A stretch of 43,085 nt of DNA from Kiloniellaceae bacterium (GCA_021776195.1 JAJFGK010000128.1:1-43085); one strand, 5' to 3'; counted from the first letter of the stretch, positions 1 through 8,710 are shown. Program-made: numbers and translations. Notes: a model not told the origin generated them from the sequence alone.

Positions 1-9
1 CCACCGGAG

Positions 10-107
10 GCCGCGATCTTTTACCCGCTGGCTGCGTTCCGCGCTGCTTGTGGTGCGCAAGCACCACGGCGCACCACGCGCCTTGCCAGCGGGTAAAATC
101 TTCGCGG
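10..107. repeat. Long inverted repeat with internal GNRA-type hairpin
   Basis: Bases 19-32 (TTTTACCCGCTGGC) are the exact reverse complement of 85-98, and pairing extends outward through CCGCGA/TCGCGG. Inside, GTGGTGC (50-56) and GCACCAC (61-67) flank a GCAA tetraloop, and a second GCACCAC follows at 71-77, so an alternative pairing is possible. As RNA this would be a very stable stem-loop; as DNA it resembles a palindromic intergenic element. Function unknown. Confidence 0.6.
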
Positions 108-171
108 TCATATGGGTTCCTATTTACGCTCATTGGTATTAATTATTGCTGCCCAGGGAACGTCATTCCGA

Positions 172-320
172 AACCCGGTTCGGCCCAAATCTTCGATTTG
201 GCCGGCGAACCGAGGTATCCGGAATCTCGGGCGGCCTGTTTTGCCTCCTGTCCGCACAGATCCCGGATCGCTGACTTTCCGTGCCAAATCGAAGATTTGG
301 AGAAAAGTCGAGTCCGGGTT
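172..320. repeat. Imperfect ~149-base palindrome with mirrored 17-mer
   Basis: The 17-mer at 185-201 (CCAAATCTTCGATTTGG) reappears as its reverse complement at 284-300. Outer ends AACCCGG (172-178) and CCGGGTT (314-320) also match, and weaker matching continues inward around ATCCGG.ATCT. Each 17-mer is itself nearly self-complementary, so nested hairpins can form. The geometry resembles a MITE/REP-type element; I found no second copy in this window. Confidence 0.55.
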
Positions 321-361
321 GGCCACCGATAGTCAACGGACTCTATTGCAGTTCCACCACA

Positions 362-1180
362 CTAGAAACGAGGCCTGAGGACGGTGTCGCCCTCCAACAT
401 GCGGTTGTCCGTGCACTCGATGACGATGTCGGGCAGGACCTCGACGCTGTGGTCGATGACGCCGCATTTGCCCAGGGCGTCGCGGAGATTCGGTTTGCGA
501 CCGAGATACTGCCAGACCGTGCGGACGCAGGTGATGTCGTGCGCGCCTTCCGGTGCGAGACTTATCATCAGGCCCGGCAGATAGGTCGGCTCCGTGTGTT
601 CGGAGGCATAGAGGAAGGTGGCGAACAAGCTGCGGCCCACCCCCTGTTCGCGCTCATAGAGGACAATGCGCTTGTGTCCCTCGAGAGCGATCCCCTCGTA
701 TTTCAGGGTCGCCGGCAGCATGAAGCGCGTATCCAGGCGCCGATCGATCGACTTGACGAGCCAGTTACCGGCCTCCTGGTACAGGCGATAGAGGGAGCGC
801 AGGTAGTAGCCCCGCCCCGGGTCCGGGTAGGTGTAGGTGTGATAGTAGCCTTCGTGGTGCTCAAACAGCTCATGGTCCTGGGTCGAGGGCGCGATCAAGC
901 CGTCGATCGCCTGTTCCAGGTGGCTTCGGTCCGTCCCCAATCGCGGCGGCCGCCGCTTGATGAGCGCGCGGAACTCGGCGGCATCCAATAGAATCTCGTA
1001 ATCGTCGACACCGAAGAAATCGGCGAGCCGGCGGAGCGTCGAAAGCGACGGGCGCGCATGTCCGTTGAGGTACTTGTTGAACTGCTGACGATTGATTCCG
1101 GCTCGCCGGCAGACATCGGAGGTCGAGCGGCCGTAGCTGCAAAGCAAGCGCAGATTCTCCGCGAGATGTTCAATCGCCAT
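362..1180 (-). CDS. XRE-family transcriptional regulator
   Basis: A 272-residue cytoplasmic regulator, probably controlling the divergent ABC transporter/amidase operon. Residues ~1-65 form a Cro/C1-type helix-turn-helix (recognition region RAGINRQQFNKYLNG, then a typical scaffold helix RRLADFFGV). The remaining ~200 residues match no family I can name and are presumably a ligand-sensing or dimerisation part, with a run of aromatic residues near HHEGYYHTYTYPDPGRGYY. It starts at ATG 1180, 151 bases from the divergent binding-protein gene, and a 14-base inverted repeat lies between them at 1193-1228. Repression or activation by an imported peptide or amide is inference from position only. Confidence 0.8.
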   Translation of the reverse strand: MAIEHLAENLRLLCSYGRSTSDVCRRAGINRQQFNKYLNGHARPSLSTLRRLADFFGVDDYEILLDAAEFRALIKRRPPRLGTDRSHLEQAIDGLIAPSTQDHELFEHHEGYYHTYTYPDPGRGYYLRSLYRLYQEAGNWLVKSIDRRLDTRFMLPATLKYEGIALEGHKRIVLYEREQGVGRSLFATFLYASEHTEPTYLPGLMISLAPEGAHDITCVRTVWQYLGRKPNLRDALGKCGVIDHSVEVLPDIVIECTDNRMLEGDTVLRPRF

Positions 1181-1192
1181 GTTTTCTTATAC

Positions 1193-1228
1193 CTTTTTAT
1201 GCTGATAAGTAGCAATCGGCATAAAATG
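1193..1228. promoter_or_regulatory. Candidate operator between XRE gene and ABC operon
   Basis: CTTTTTATGCTGAT (1193-1206) and ATCGGCATAAAATG (1215-1228) are inverted repeats matching at 12 of 14 positions around an 8-base spacer. The block is AT-rich in a GC-rich genome and lies in the 150-base gap between divergent genes, 12 bases upstream of the XRE start. It is the natural binding site for that XRE protein, which would then control both directions. Confidence 0.5.
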
Positions 1229-1272
1229 TTACACCGAAAAAGAGTTACGTCCCCGGCGTTCCTCCCTATCCT

Positions 1273-1310
1273 GGACGAAACAGCATCCGCTTCGACGATG
1301 CTGTGCGTCC
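1273..1310 (+). promoter_or_regulatory. Stem-loop in the leader of the ABC operon
   Basis: GGACG (1273-1277) plus ACAGCATC (1280-1287) pair perfectly with GATGCTGT (1297-1304) plus CGTCC (1306-1310), giving a 13-pair stem with small internal asymmetry and a 9-base loop. The Shine-Dalgarno sequence of the binding-protein gene (GGGAGG, ~1315-1320) begins a few bases after it. It could stabilise the message or modulate translation; no T-run follows, so a terminator reading is weak. Confidence 0.45.
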
Positions 1311-1330
1311 AACAGGGAGGAGTTGCTCAC

Positions 1331-2887
1331 ATGAACGCCCTTGCAAGGCTCGAATTCGATCCGGCGCGCATGGTCCGTAACGCGGCGGCCGGTCTCGTCG
1401 TCGCGGCCGGTCTTTTCGCCGCCAACGTCAATCCGGTCGCCGCCGATACCTTGCGGATCGCCGTGCCGTCCGATCCCGGTTATCTCGATCCCGCCTACTG
1501 GGGATCGACGGTCGACCAGTTTCTGATCGACAACCTCTATCCCCGTCTCGCCAAGCCTGTCCCGGGCCAGGAATGGAAGGTCGAGCTTGCGGACGCGAAT
1601 TCGGTCGACCTGAGCGACCCGATGAACATCGCCTTCGAGTTGAAGCCGGGCATCATGTGGACCGGCGGCTTTGGCGAGCTGACCGCCGAAGACGTCAAGT
1701 ACTCCTACGAGCGCCATCTCGACCCGGAGTTGGAATCAGGTGTCGCGGCCGAGTTCAGGTCGTTGAAGGAGGTCGAGGTCACGGGCAAGTACAGCGGGAT
1801 CATCCGCTTGAAGGAGCCTTCGGCGACCTTCTGGACCTCGACCCTCACCTTCACCGGAGGCGCCATCGTCTCGAAAGCGGCGGCGGCTGAAGCCGGCGGC
1901 TACTTCGAGGCGACGCCGGTGGCCACGACCGGTCCCTACATGCTGAAGGCGTTCGAGCCGGGCAACAAACTGGTCCTGCAACGGAACCCGGACTGGCAGG
2001 GCGAGACCGGCGACTACGACGAGATCGTTCTGCTGCCGATCGGTGACGAGAATGCCGCGGAACTTGCCTTTGCCGCCGGCGAGATCGACTACACGCGCAG
2101 CTCGGCCGGCAACTACGACAATCTGAAGGCCAATCCGCCCAAGGGTGGCGTGGTCTCGCTGGTGCAGTCGCTCGATCCAACCTGGCTCGGCATCACCGCG
2201 AATCACGAAAAGCTGGTCGACAAGCGGGTCCGCAACGCAATCCAACTGGCAATCGACGTCCCGACAATTCTACAGGCAACGACCAGCGGCCACAGCAAGC
2301 AGGCGACCGGCATCGTCTCGAAGGGGCTGCCGGGCTACCGGGATGGCGCTGAGTTGGTGCGCGACGTCGAGAAGGCGCGTGCCCTCTTGGCCGAAGCCGG
2401 TGCCGAGGGGCTCTCGATCCGGCTCGACTATGTGAACACGACCGAACGCAGCACGGCGGCCCAGATCATGCAGGCCAATCTCGCCGAGGTCGGCGTCACC
2501 CTGGAGCTGAACGGTCAGGATGAAGGCACCTTCTGGAACATCGACGAGGCCAAGGCGGCCGATCTTCAACTGCACCTGAAGGCCTGGACCGGCAATCCCG
2601 ATGCCTTCTACACGCTGCAGTACTTCGTCGCCGATCAGGTCGGTGTCTGGAACTGGGAGGCCTATCAGGACCCGGCCTACGAGAGCCTGCTCGAAAAGGC
2701 CCGCGGCACGATGGACGAAGCGGCGCGGGGCGAGATCTACGAGCAGATGCAGGCGATGCTGGAGGACTCCGGGACCTTCCTCTTTATCGCCCAGGACCCT
2801 TACGTGGCGATCCACCGCGAGGGGATGATCCCCGGGATCCTGCCCGACGGCCGACCGGTCTTCCATGCCTTCAAGAAGGCCAACTGA
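1331..2887 (+). CDS. ABC transporter substrate-binding protein, family 5 (DppA/OppA type)
   Basis: Periplasmic solute receptor of 518 residues for an oligopeptide/dipeptide/nickel-class ABC importer. An N-terminal signal peptide runs to about residue 38 (hydrophobic AAAGLVVAAGLFAANV, cleavage after PVAA). The mature protein opens with DTLRIAVPSDPGYLDPAYWG, the usual start of SBP_bac_5 proteins, and the length is standard. The open frame extends upstream to 1058, but ATG 1331 has a strong ribosome binding site (GGGAGGAG) and places the signal peptide correctly. Two permeases, a double ATPase and an amidase follow on the same strand. The linked amidase suggests an amide- or peptide-like ligand; ligand identity cannot be read from the sequence. 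Confidence 0.92.
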   Translation: MNALARLEFDPARMVRNAAAGLVVAAGLFAANVNPVAADTLRIAVPSDPGYLDPAYWGSTVDQFLIDNLYPRLAKPVPGQEWKVELADANSVDLSDPMNIAFELKPGIMWTGGFGELTAEDVKYSYERHLDPELESGVAAEFRSLKEVEVTGKYSGIIRLKEPSATFWTSTLTFTGGAIVSKAAAAEAGGYFEATPVATTGPYMLKAFEPGNKLVLQRNPDWQGETGDYDEIVLLPIGDENAAELAFAAGEIDYTRSSAGNYDNLKANPPKGGVVSLVQSLDPTWLGITANHEKLVDKRVRNAIQLAIDVPTILQATTSGHSKQATGIVSKGLPGYRDGAELVRDVEKARALLAEAGAEGLSIRLDYVNTTERSTAAQIMQANLAEVGVTLELNGQDEGTFWNIDEAKAADLQLHLKAWTGNPDAFYTLQYFVADQVGVWNWEAYQDPAYESLLEKARGTMDEAARGEIYEQMQAMLEDSGTFLFIAQDPYVAIHREGMIPGILPDGRPVFHAFKKAN

Positions 2888-2983
2888 TCCGCGGTTCCTT
2901 GGAATTGGCGGGCGCCGCAGTCGTGGCGCCCGCCGTCTTCACAGGGATCTGCGCGTTCTCGCCCGGCAGGGGAAAGGCCTGAC

Positions 2984-3931
2984 ATGCTCGCATTCATCCT
3001 GAGACGTACCGGCCTCGGGGCCTTGGTCCTGGTGCTCGCGATCTCCACGCTCTACGTGTTGATCCAGGCCGCGCCCGGCGATCCCGCCAGCGCCATGTTG
3101 GGGCCGCGGGCGACGCCGTCGATCAAGGCGGCGTTCCGTGAAAAGCTCGGACTGGACCAGCCGATGCCGGTGCAGATCGTCAAGTACCTGGCGAGCGTTC
3201 TGCAGGGCGACCTCGGCACCGATCTCAGGAGCAAGCAGCCGGTCTGGAACACGCTCGCGATCCATCTGCCGCGCACGATCGAGCTCTTGGCGGCAGCCCT
3301 GGTCCTCGCCGCGGCGCTTGGAATCCCGCTCGGCTGCATGGCGGCGGTGCGGCGCAACTCACTGTTCGACCGGGTGGTCGGGATTCTCTCGGTCAGCGTC
3401 ATCGCGGTGCCCGCGGTTATCATCGCGATTTACGGTATGTTGATTTTCGCCGCCGGGCTCGGCTGGCTGCCGGCCATCGGGGCGGGCGAGGATGGGGGGC
3501 TGTTGAGCCGGCTGCACCATCTGATCCTGCCGGCCATCGCGGTGGGAATCGGCTGGGTCGGTTATCTCGCCCGCCTGGTTCGCGCCTCGATGATCGAGGT
3601 CCTGTCGGCCAACTACATCCGCAACGCCCGCGCCTTCGGCCTGTGGGAACGCCAGATCATCTATCGCTACGCACTGCGCATCGCGGTCGCGCCGACCGTT
3701 ACCGTTTTGGGGATCGGCGTCGGCGTCATGCTGGGCAGCGCCGTCTTTGCCGAGATCGTCTTTGCCCGGCCGGGCATCGGCAAGCTGATGTACGACGCGG
3801 TGATCCTGCGCAACTACCCGGTCACCCTGGGCGCGGTCCTGGCCTCGACCTTGATCCTGACCGTGTCGACGACCGTCTCGGACATTCTGAATGCGATCAT
3901 CGACCCGCGCTTCAAGGAGCGGGGCGAATGA
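2984..3931 (+). CDS. ABC transporter permease (DppB type)
   Basis: First inner-membrane permease of the importer, 315 residues. It shows the DppB/OppB pattern: an N-terminal membrane helix (ALVLVLAISTLYVLI), the PGDPAS motif just after it, several further hydrophobic segments, and the cytoplasmic EAA coupling loop (NARAFGLWERQIIYRYALR) about 90 residues before the end. Start at ATG 2984 is preceded by GGGGAAAGG. It lies 96 bases after the binding-protein gene and its stop overlaps the start of the next permease by four bases (ATGA), so the two are translationally coupled. Confidence 0.93.
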   Translation: MLAFILRRTGLGALVLVLAISTLYVLIQAAPGDPASAMLGPRATPSIKAAFREKLGLDQPMPVQIVKYLASVLQGDLGTDLRSKQPVWNTLAIHLPRTIELLAAALVLAAALGIPLGCMAAVRRNSLFDRVVGILSVSVIAVPAVIIAIYGMLIFAAGLGWLPAIGAGEDGGLLSRLHHLILPAIAVGIGWVGYLARLVRASMIEVLSANYIRNARAFGLWERQIIYRYALRIAVAPTVTVLGIGVGVMLGSAVFAEIVFARPGIGKLMYDAVILRNYPVTLGAVLASTLILTVSTTVSDILNAIIDPRFKERGE

Positions 3932-4806
3932 CGGTGGCACTTGCCGGGACGACCGAACCGCCGTCGCGGGCCTCTGGCCGCTTGCTTCGGCTGGTGCTCG
4001 ATCCCATGGGCGCAATCGGTCTTTTTCTCGTCGTCGTCCTGATCCTGTCGGCGATCTTTGCCGGTCTGCTGGCGCCCTACGATCCGGCCGCCATCGACGT
4101 GCCATCGAAACTGCAACCGCCAACCGCCGCCCACTGGCTCGGCACCGACCAGCTCGGTCGCGACGTCCTGTCCCGGGCGCTCTACGGCGGGCGTATCGCC
4201 TTGGGAGTCGCCCTCGTCTCGACGGGGCTGGCGGTCGGCATCGGCATGCTATTGGGCATGGCCGCCGGGTTCGGTCCGCGCTGGCTGGATAACATCATCG
4301 TTCTGTCGTTCGATACCGTCCGGGCCTATCCGGTCATCATCCTGGCGCTTGCCGTCGGCCCGATCTTCGGCGCCAGCCTGACCACCGTGGTCGGCATCCT
4401 GGTCGCGACCTCGGTGCCCTATTATGGCCGGATCTTTCGGACCTCGGTCATCTCCGCGTCGAAGTCCGAGTACGTCGAAGCGCTGAAGGCCATGGGGATG
4501 AGCCGAACCCGCATCGTCGCCCGGCATCTGCTGCCCAACATCATCGGCCCGATCCTGATCCTGGCATCGATGGATATTCCGACCTTTATCGCGGCCGAGG
4601 CGGGCTTGAGTTTCCTGGGTGTCGGGGTCAAGCCGCCGGCATCGAGCTGGGGCCTGATCCTCGACGATGGCTACAAGTTCATCCGGCACACGCCTTGGCT
4701 GGTCGTGGCCGGCAGCGTGCCGCTGGTTCTGGCGACCTTGGGGTTCACCTTCCTGGGCGAAGCCCTGCGCGACACCTTCGACCCCAAACTGCGCAAGGAA
4801 GTATGA
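3928..4806 (+). CDS. ABC transporter permease (DppC type)
   Basis: Second permease, 292 residues, partner of the preceding one. The start chosen is ATG 3928, inside the ATGA overlap with the upstream stop; an upstream in-frame extension lies wholly inside the preceding gene and is not credible. DppC hallmarks are visible: an N-terminal hydrophobic helix after ~25 residues, the motif LGTDQLGRDVLSR, and the EAA loop EYVEALKAMGMSRTRIVARH, then GLSFLGVGVKPP near the C-terminus. The following ATPase gene begins 5 bases after its stop. Confidence 0.93.
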   Translation: MTVALAGTTEPPSRASGRLLRLVLDPMGAIGLFLVVVLILSAIFAGLLAPYDPAAIDVPSKLQPPTAAHWLGTDQLGRDVLSRALYGGRIALGVALVSTGLAVGIGMLLGMAAGFGPRWLDNIIVLSFDTVRAYPVIILALAVGPIFGASLTTVVGILVATSVPYYGRIFRTSVISASKSEYVEALKAMGMSRTRIVARHLLPNIIGPILILASMDIPTFIAAEAGLSFLGVGVKPPASSWGLILDDGYKFIRHTPWLVVAGSVPLVLATLGFTFLGEALRDTFDPKLRKEV

Positions 4807-4810
4807 GCCG

Positions 4811-6493
4811 GTGACGGAACCCCTGCTGCAGGTCGAAGATCTCGCGGTCCAGTACGGCGTGCTGCCGGCCGTCAACTGGGTGAGCTTCGCCCTCGAGCGC
4901 AACAAGGTGCTTGGCATCGTGGGCGAGAGCGGCTCCGGCAAGTCGACCCTGATCTGGGCCCTGACGAGACTCCTGCCGGAAGCCGCGAACATCTCCAGCG
5001 GATCGGTCTGGTTCGATGGCCAGGACCTGCTGCGCCTCGATCAGGATGCCCTACGGTCGCTGCGCGGCACGCGGATCTCCTATATTTCACAGGACCCATT
5101 GAGTGCCCTGACGCCGTCGCTGACGATCGGCCAGCAGATGACCGACATCCTCTACCGCGAACCCTGGTCGCAGAAAGAAAAGTGGGCGCGCGCGGTCGAT
5201 GCCCTCGATTGGGTCAGTCTGCCGGCGCCGGAAGACCGGATGCGGATGTACCCTTACGAGCTGTCCGGCGGCCAACGCCAAAGGGTCTCCATCGCCATGG
5301 CGCTGATGCTGACACCGGATCTCGTCCTGGCCGACGAGCCGACAACGGCGCTGGATGCGACGCTCGAAGTCGAGATCCTCGATCTGTTGCGGCGGCTTCA
5401 GGCGGAGACGGCCTGTTCGGTCATTTTCGTGACCCATCATCTGGGGGTTGTCGCCAGTCTTTGCGACGACGTGCTGGTGATGAACCGCGGGGACATCAAG
5501 GAGGCGGGCAGGGTGTCGACCGTCTTTGCCAATCCAGCCGACGACTACACGCGCATGCTGCTGCGCTGCGACCCGGCCCGGATCGAGACCCCGACGCGGC
5601 GCCTGCCGACCATGGCCGAAAGTCTGGAAACGGAGACCCCGACCTATCGCGGCCCCAGCGACAGGGTGAAGGAGACCGAGGCGCCGGTTCTCGAGATCGA
5701 GAATCTATCGGTCACCTTCAAGCGTTCCTCGAGCCTGCCGGCATGGCTCGGCGGCCGGACCCGGACGATCGACGCGGTCTGTGACGTCGGACTGAGCGTC
5801 CGCAGGGGCGAGACCGTTGCCCTGGTGGGCGAAAGCGGATCGGGCAAGACGACGATCGCGCGCTCGGTTCTTGGTCTTGTCCGGTCCGCCGCGGGATCGA
5901 TTGCCGTTTGCGGCGATCCGGTCGAGCCCGCCAAGGCCGACAGCCTGCGCCGAGCCCGGGCCCGAAGCGCGATGATGTTTCAAGACCCGACCGGCTCCCT
6001 CAGTCCGCGGGTGACGCTCGGCGAGCAGGTCGTGGAGCCGCTGATCGTGCATGGCGTCAAGAATGTCGATCTGAAGGCCCGCGCGGCCGAGCTATTGAGC
6101 CAGGTCGGGCTGGGAGACGACTATGCCGAGCGCTACCCGCATCAACTGTCGGGCGGCCAGGCACGACGGGTTGGAGTCGCCAGGGCCCTGGCGCTGGAGC
6201 CCAGCCTGATCATCGCCGACGAGCCGACCGCCGGGCTGGATGTCTCTATCCAGGGCGATGTTCTGAACCTTCTGAACGAAATTCAGGAACGAACCGGCGT
6301 CGCCATCCTGATCATTACCCACAACATGAGCGTGGTGCGTCACTGCGCGGATCGGGTGGTCGTGCTGTTGCAAGGCAGGATCGTCGAGGCCGGCCCTTGC
6401 GCCGAGATCTTCGCCAACCCGGCAGAGGCCTATACCCGGGCGCTGATCGCCGCGTCCCAGCATCGTCTTCCCGACCCATCCCATCAGGAGTAA
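4811..6493 (+). CDS. Double ABC ATPase (DppD-DppF fusion)
   Basis: A 560-residue protein carrying both nucleotide-binding domains of the importer. Domain 1: Walker A GESGSGKST (38-46), signature LSGGQ (151-155), Walker B LADEPT (173-178). Domain 2: Walker A GESGSGKTT (340-348), LSGGQ (446-450), IADEPT (468-473). A linker of ~50 residues joins them. Each half also has the C-terminal segment typical of oligopeptide ATPases (FANPADDYTRMLL and FANPAEAYTRALI). The start is GTG 4811, preceded by AAGGAAG; the frame stays open further upstream only as a shadow of the permease gene. Fused DppD/DppF pairs are common in Proteobacteria. Confidence 0.94.
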   Translation: MTEPLLQVEDLAVQYGVLPAVNWVSFALERNKVLGIVGESGSGKSTLIWALTRLLPEAANISSGSVWFDGQDLLRLDQDALRSLRGTRISYISQDPLSALTPSLTIGQQMTDILYREPWSQKEKWARAVDALDWVSLPAPEDRMRMYPYELSGGQRQRVSIAMALMLTPDLVLADEPTTALDATLEVEILDLLRRLQAETACSVIFVTHHLGVVASLCDDVLVMNRGDIKEAGRVSTVFANPADDYTRMLLRCDPARIETPTRRLPTMAESLETETPTYRGPSDRVKETEAPVLEIENLSVTFKRSSSLPAWLGGRTRTIDAVCDVGLSVRRGETVALVGESGSGKTTIARSVLGLVRSAAGSIAVCGDPVEPAKADSLRRARARSAMMFQDPTGSLSPRVTLGEQVVEPLIVHGVKNVDLKARAAELLSQVGLGDDYAERYPHQLSGGQARRVGVARALALEPSLIIADEPTAGLDVSIQGDVLNLLNEIQERTGVAILIITHNMSVVRHCADRVVVLLQGRIVEAGPCAEIFANPAEAYTRALIAASQHRLPDPSHQE

Positions 6494-6496
6494 GCC

Positions 6497-7921
6497 GTGA
6501 GCAACCTGGAGCTCTGTTATCTTTCAGCCAATGACGTGTTGGCCCAATTCGCGGACCGCCGCCTGTCGCCGGTCGAGTATCTCGAGGCCTTGATTGTCCG
6601 GGCCGAGGAAACCGAACCCGTCATTAACGCCTTTGCCTTCACCTGGTTCGACGAGGCCATGGCGCAGGCCAGGAAAGCCGAGGCGAGCTACGCCAAGCCG
6701 AACGGCGACCTGCGCCCGCTGGAGGGCTTGCCGATCGCCATCAAGGACGAGATGGATATCGAGGGCCAGCCGATGACCAACGGCTCGCTCTACCTCAAGG
6801 ACAATGTCAGCCGCGAAACGCACTTCGCGGTACAGCGCCTGCTCGATGCCGGCGCCATCGTTCACGCGCGCACGACAACGCCCGAGTTCTCCTGTTCCGG
6901 CACGGCCGATTCGAAAATTCACGGGGTCACCTCCACGCCCTGGAACCGGAAGTTCACCTCCGGCGGGTCCTCCGGCGGATCGGGGGCGGCGCTGGCGGCG
7001 GGCACGACGCCGCTCGCCACGGGTTCGGACATCGGCGGGTCGATCCGGATTCCGGCCGCCTGCTGCGGCGTGGTCGGCTTCAAGCCGCCCTACGGCCGCA
7101 ACCCCGACAATACCGGCTCGGCCTACGACATGTATGCGGTCATGGGCCCGATGAGCCGCACGGTCGGCGACGCCATCACGATGCAGAACATTCTGTGCGG
7201 GCCGCACCCGCTGGATAACGCGTCGATCCGCCCGAAATTCGACCTGCCGCAGTCCTACCAGAGCGTCAGGGGGCTGAAGATCGCCTGGACCATGGATATG
7301 GGCTTCTTCGAGATCGATCCGCATGTCCGCGCCAACACGCAAAAGACCCTGGAGGTTCTCGCGGACCTGGGGGCTGAACTGGTCGAGGTCGATTTCCGCT
7401 GGTCGGCGGAAGCGGACCGGGCGGTGCAGGACTATCTGGACCATCTCTTTGGCGGCTACATCGCTTCTTACGTGCGCAGCGACCCGGATCTGGCGACCCC
7501 TTGGGCCGCCTACTGCGCCAAGGCCCACGACAGGGTGACGGCGGCGGCATTCGTTGCCGCCTACGACATGCAGATGGCCATGGCGCGGCGCGTCGGGCCG
7601 ATCCTGGAAGACTGCTATGCCCTGGTTTGTCCGACCCTGGGCTATCACGAGATCGCGGCCGACCAGCATCCCGACGACCCGCTGTTCATCAACGGCCGAG
7701 AGGTCGACCCCCTCTATGGCTGGTGCCTCTGCCACCCCTTCAACATGCTGGGCCGCTGTCCGGTCCTATCGGTTCCCTCGGGGATCGGCGGCAACGGCCT
7801 GCCGACCGGGGTTCAGATTGTCGCCCGGCATCTCGACGACGAGCGCGTGTTTCGCGTCGGCAAGGCGCTGGAACTGGCCCAACCCTGGCTGGACAGTCCC
7901 GCACGGCGCCCGGCTCTGTAG
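6497..7921 (+). CDS. Amidase (amidase-signature family)
   Basis: Cytoplasmic amide hydrolase of 474 residues, no signal peptide. The Ser-Ser-Lys triad of the family is intact: Lys83 in PIAIKDE, Ser158 in the glycine/serine block GGSSGGSGAA, and Ser182 in SDIGGSIR; the 24-residue spacing of the two serines matches the family. It starts with GTG 6497, three bases after the ATPase stop, so it is the last gene of the importer operon. The arrangement implies that the imported solute, or a product of it, carries a carboxamide bond. The precise substrate (aliphatic amide, peptide amide, urea derivative) is not determinable here. Confidence 0.9.
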   Translation: MSNLELCYLSANDVLAQFADRRLSPVEYLEALIVRAEETEPVINAFAFTWFDEAMAQARKAEASYAKPNGDLRPLEGLPIAIKDEMDIEGQPMTNGSLYLKDNVSRETHFAVQRLLDAGAIVHARTTTPEFSCSGTADSKIHGVTSTPWNRKFTSGGSSGGSGAALAAGTTPLATGSDIGGSIRIPAACCGVVGFKPPYGRNPDNTGSAYDMYAVMGPMSRTVGDAITMQNILCGPHPLDNASIRPKFDLPQSYQSVRGLKIAWTMDMGFFEIDPHVRANTQKTLEVLADLGAELVEVDFRWSAEADRAVQDYLDHLFGGYIASYVRSDPDLATPWAAYCAKAHDRVTAAAFVAAYDMQMAMARRVGPILEDCYALVCPTLGYHEIAADQHPDDPLFINGREVDPLYGWCLCHPFNMLGRCPVLSVPSGIGGNGLPTGVQIVARHLDDERVFRVGKALELAQPWLDSPARRPAL

Positions 7922-7966
7922 AAGGGTCCGGGCAGGTCGATGGCATGACGGTATCGCCGGTCGCCT

Positions 7967-8710
7967 TCAAGGAGCCAGACTGGCAAGGGGACGCTCGCCA
8001 ATCTCTCGCAAGAGCTTCTGGCGCATGACCTCCGCGAAGTCGTCGTAGCTTGCCGCCTTCATCGCGAAGGCGCCGGCCCCGCCGATCAGATTGTCGCGGA
8101 AAAAGCGGTGGAGGCCCGGATCGTCGTTCTCGATGGCGAGGCCGTTGATCACCAGACCCGCGGCGACAGCGCTGTCACGTGCCTGTCTGGTCAGGCCAAT
8201 GCTCTCGGAGCCGCCATCGGCGGACAGGTCGATGGCCTGCCTGGGTGCCGTGAAATCGTTGCTCAGGAGGGCCCGCGCACCGAAGCGGACGGCCTGGCCG
8301 AGCCAGGTGTCGGTGCCGACGAAGAGACGGGGCATGGCCTCGAGCTCTTCGGCAAAGGCGGCAATGCTCAGATCGTCGTCCAGCCGGGCCCAGTCGATGA
8401 CAATCATGGGCTCGCGACCGCCGGCCCACTGAACCACGCAAACTGCGATGCCGCGCGGACTGCCCCGGCGTATCGCGTCGCGCACGGCCGGGTCGCGGAA
8501 GGCCGCGGCCAGGCCCTCCGCTTGAACCGCGTACTCCCTGGCATCGACGCTGTCCGAGACGTCGACAGCCAGGAGAAGCTCAAGATCGACCCGGACCTGG
8601 GCGCGCAGGACTGTCGGGAAAAGGGACAAGAAGGCCAGCGAGAAGATCAACGCGGCCAAGCCGTGGCGCCGAAGCGCGGATCCATGAAGGAACAGGTCTT
8701 GGCGAGGCAT
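7967..8710 (-). CDS. DUF1194 (VWA-like) secreted protein
   Basis: A 247-residue protein with an N-terminal signal peptide (hydrophobic LAALIFSLAFLSLFPTV, likely cleavage after LRA). The mature part begins VDLELLLAVDVSDSVD, where DVSDS fits the metal-ion-dependent adhesion site DxSxS of von Willebrand A domains. Later segments (WLGQAVRFGARALL, IDLSADGGSES, NGLAIENDDPGL) are characteristic of DUF1194 proteins of Alphaproteobacteria. Predicted periplasmic or surface location; molecular partner unknown. Convergent with the amidase gene, 45 bases apart. The start at ATG 8710 lacks a good ribosome binding site, so the true start could differ slightly. Confidence 0.82.
   Translation of the reverse strand: MPRQDLFLHGSALRRHGLAALIFSLAFLSLFPTVLRAQVRVDLELLLAVDVSDSVDAREYAVQAEGLAAAFRDPAVRDAIRRGSPRGIAVCVVQWAGGREPMIVIDWARLDDDLSIAAFAEELEAMPRLFVGTDTWLGQAVRFGARALLSNDFTAPRQAIDLSADGGSESIGLTRQARDSAVAAGLVINGLAIENDDPGLHRFFRDNLIGGAGAFAMKAASYDDFAEVMRQKLLREIGERPLASLAP

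Larger units (their letters stand above)
1..361. other. Non-coding left edge with two large dyads
   Basis: No convincing gene lies here. Short open frames exist on both strands, but they simply read through the two inverted repeats described separately (10-107 and 172-320) and have no ribosome binding site or recognisable product. The stretch lies downstream of the minus-strand XRE gene that ends at 362, so it could serve as its 3' end or as the remnant of a small non-autonomous element. What lies to the left of the window is unknown. Confidence 0.6.
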
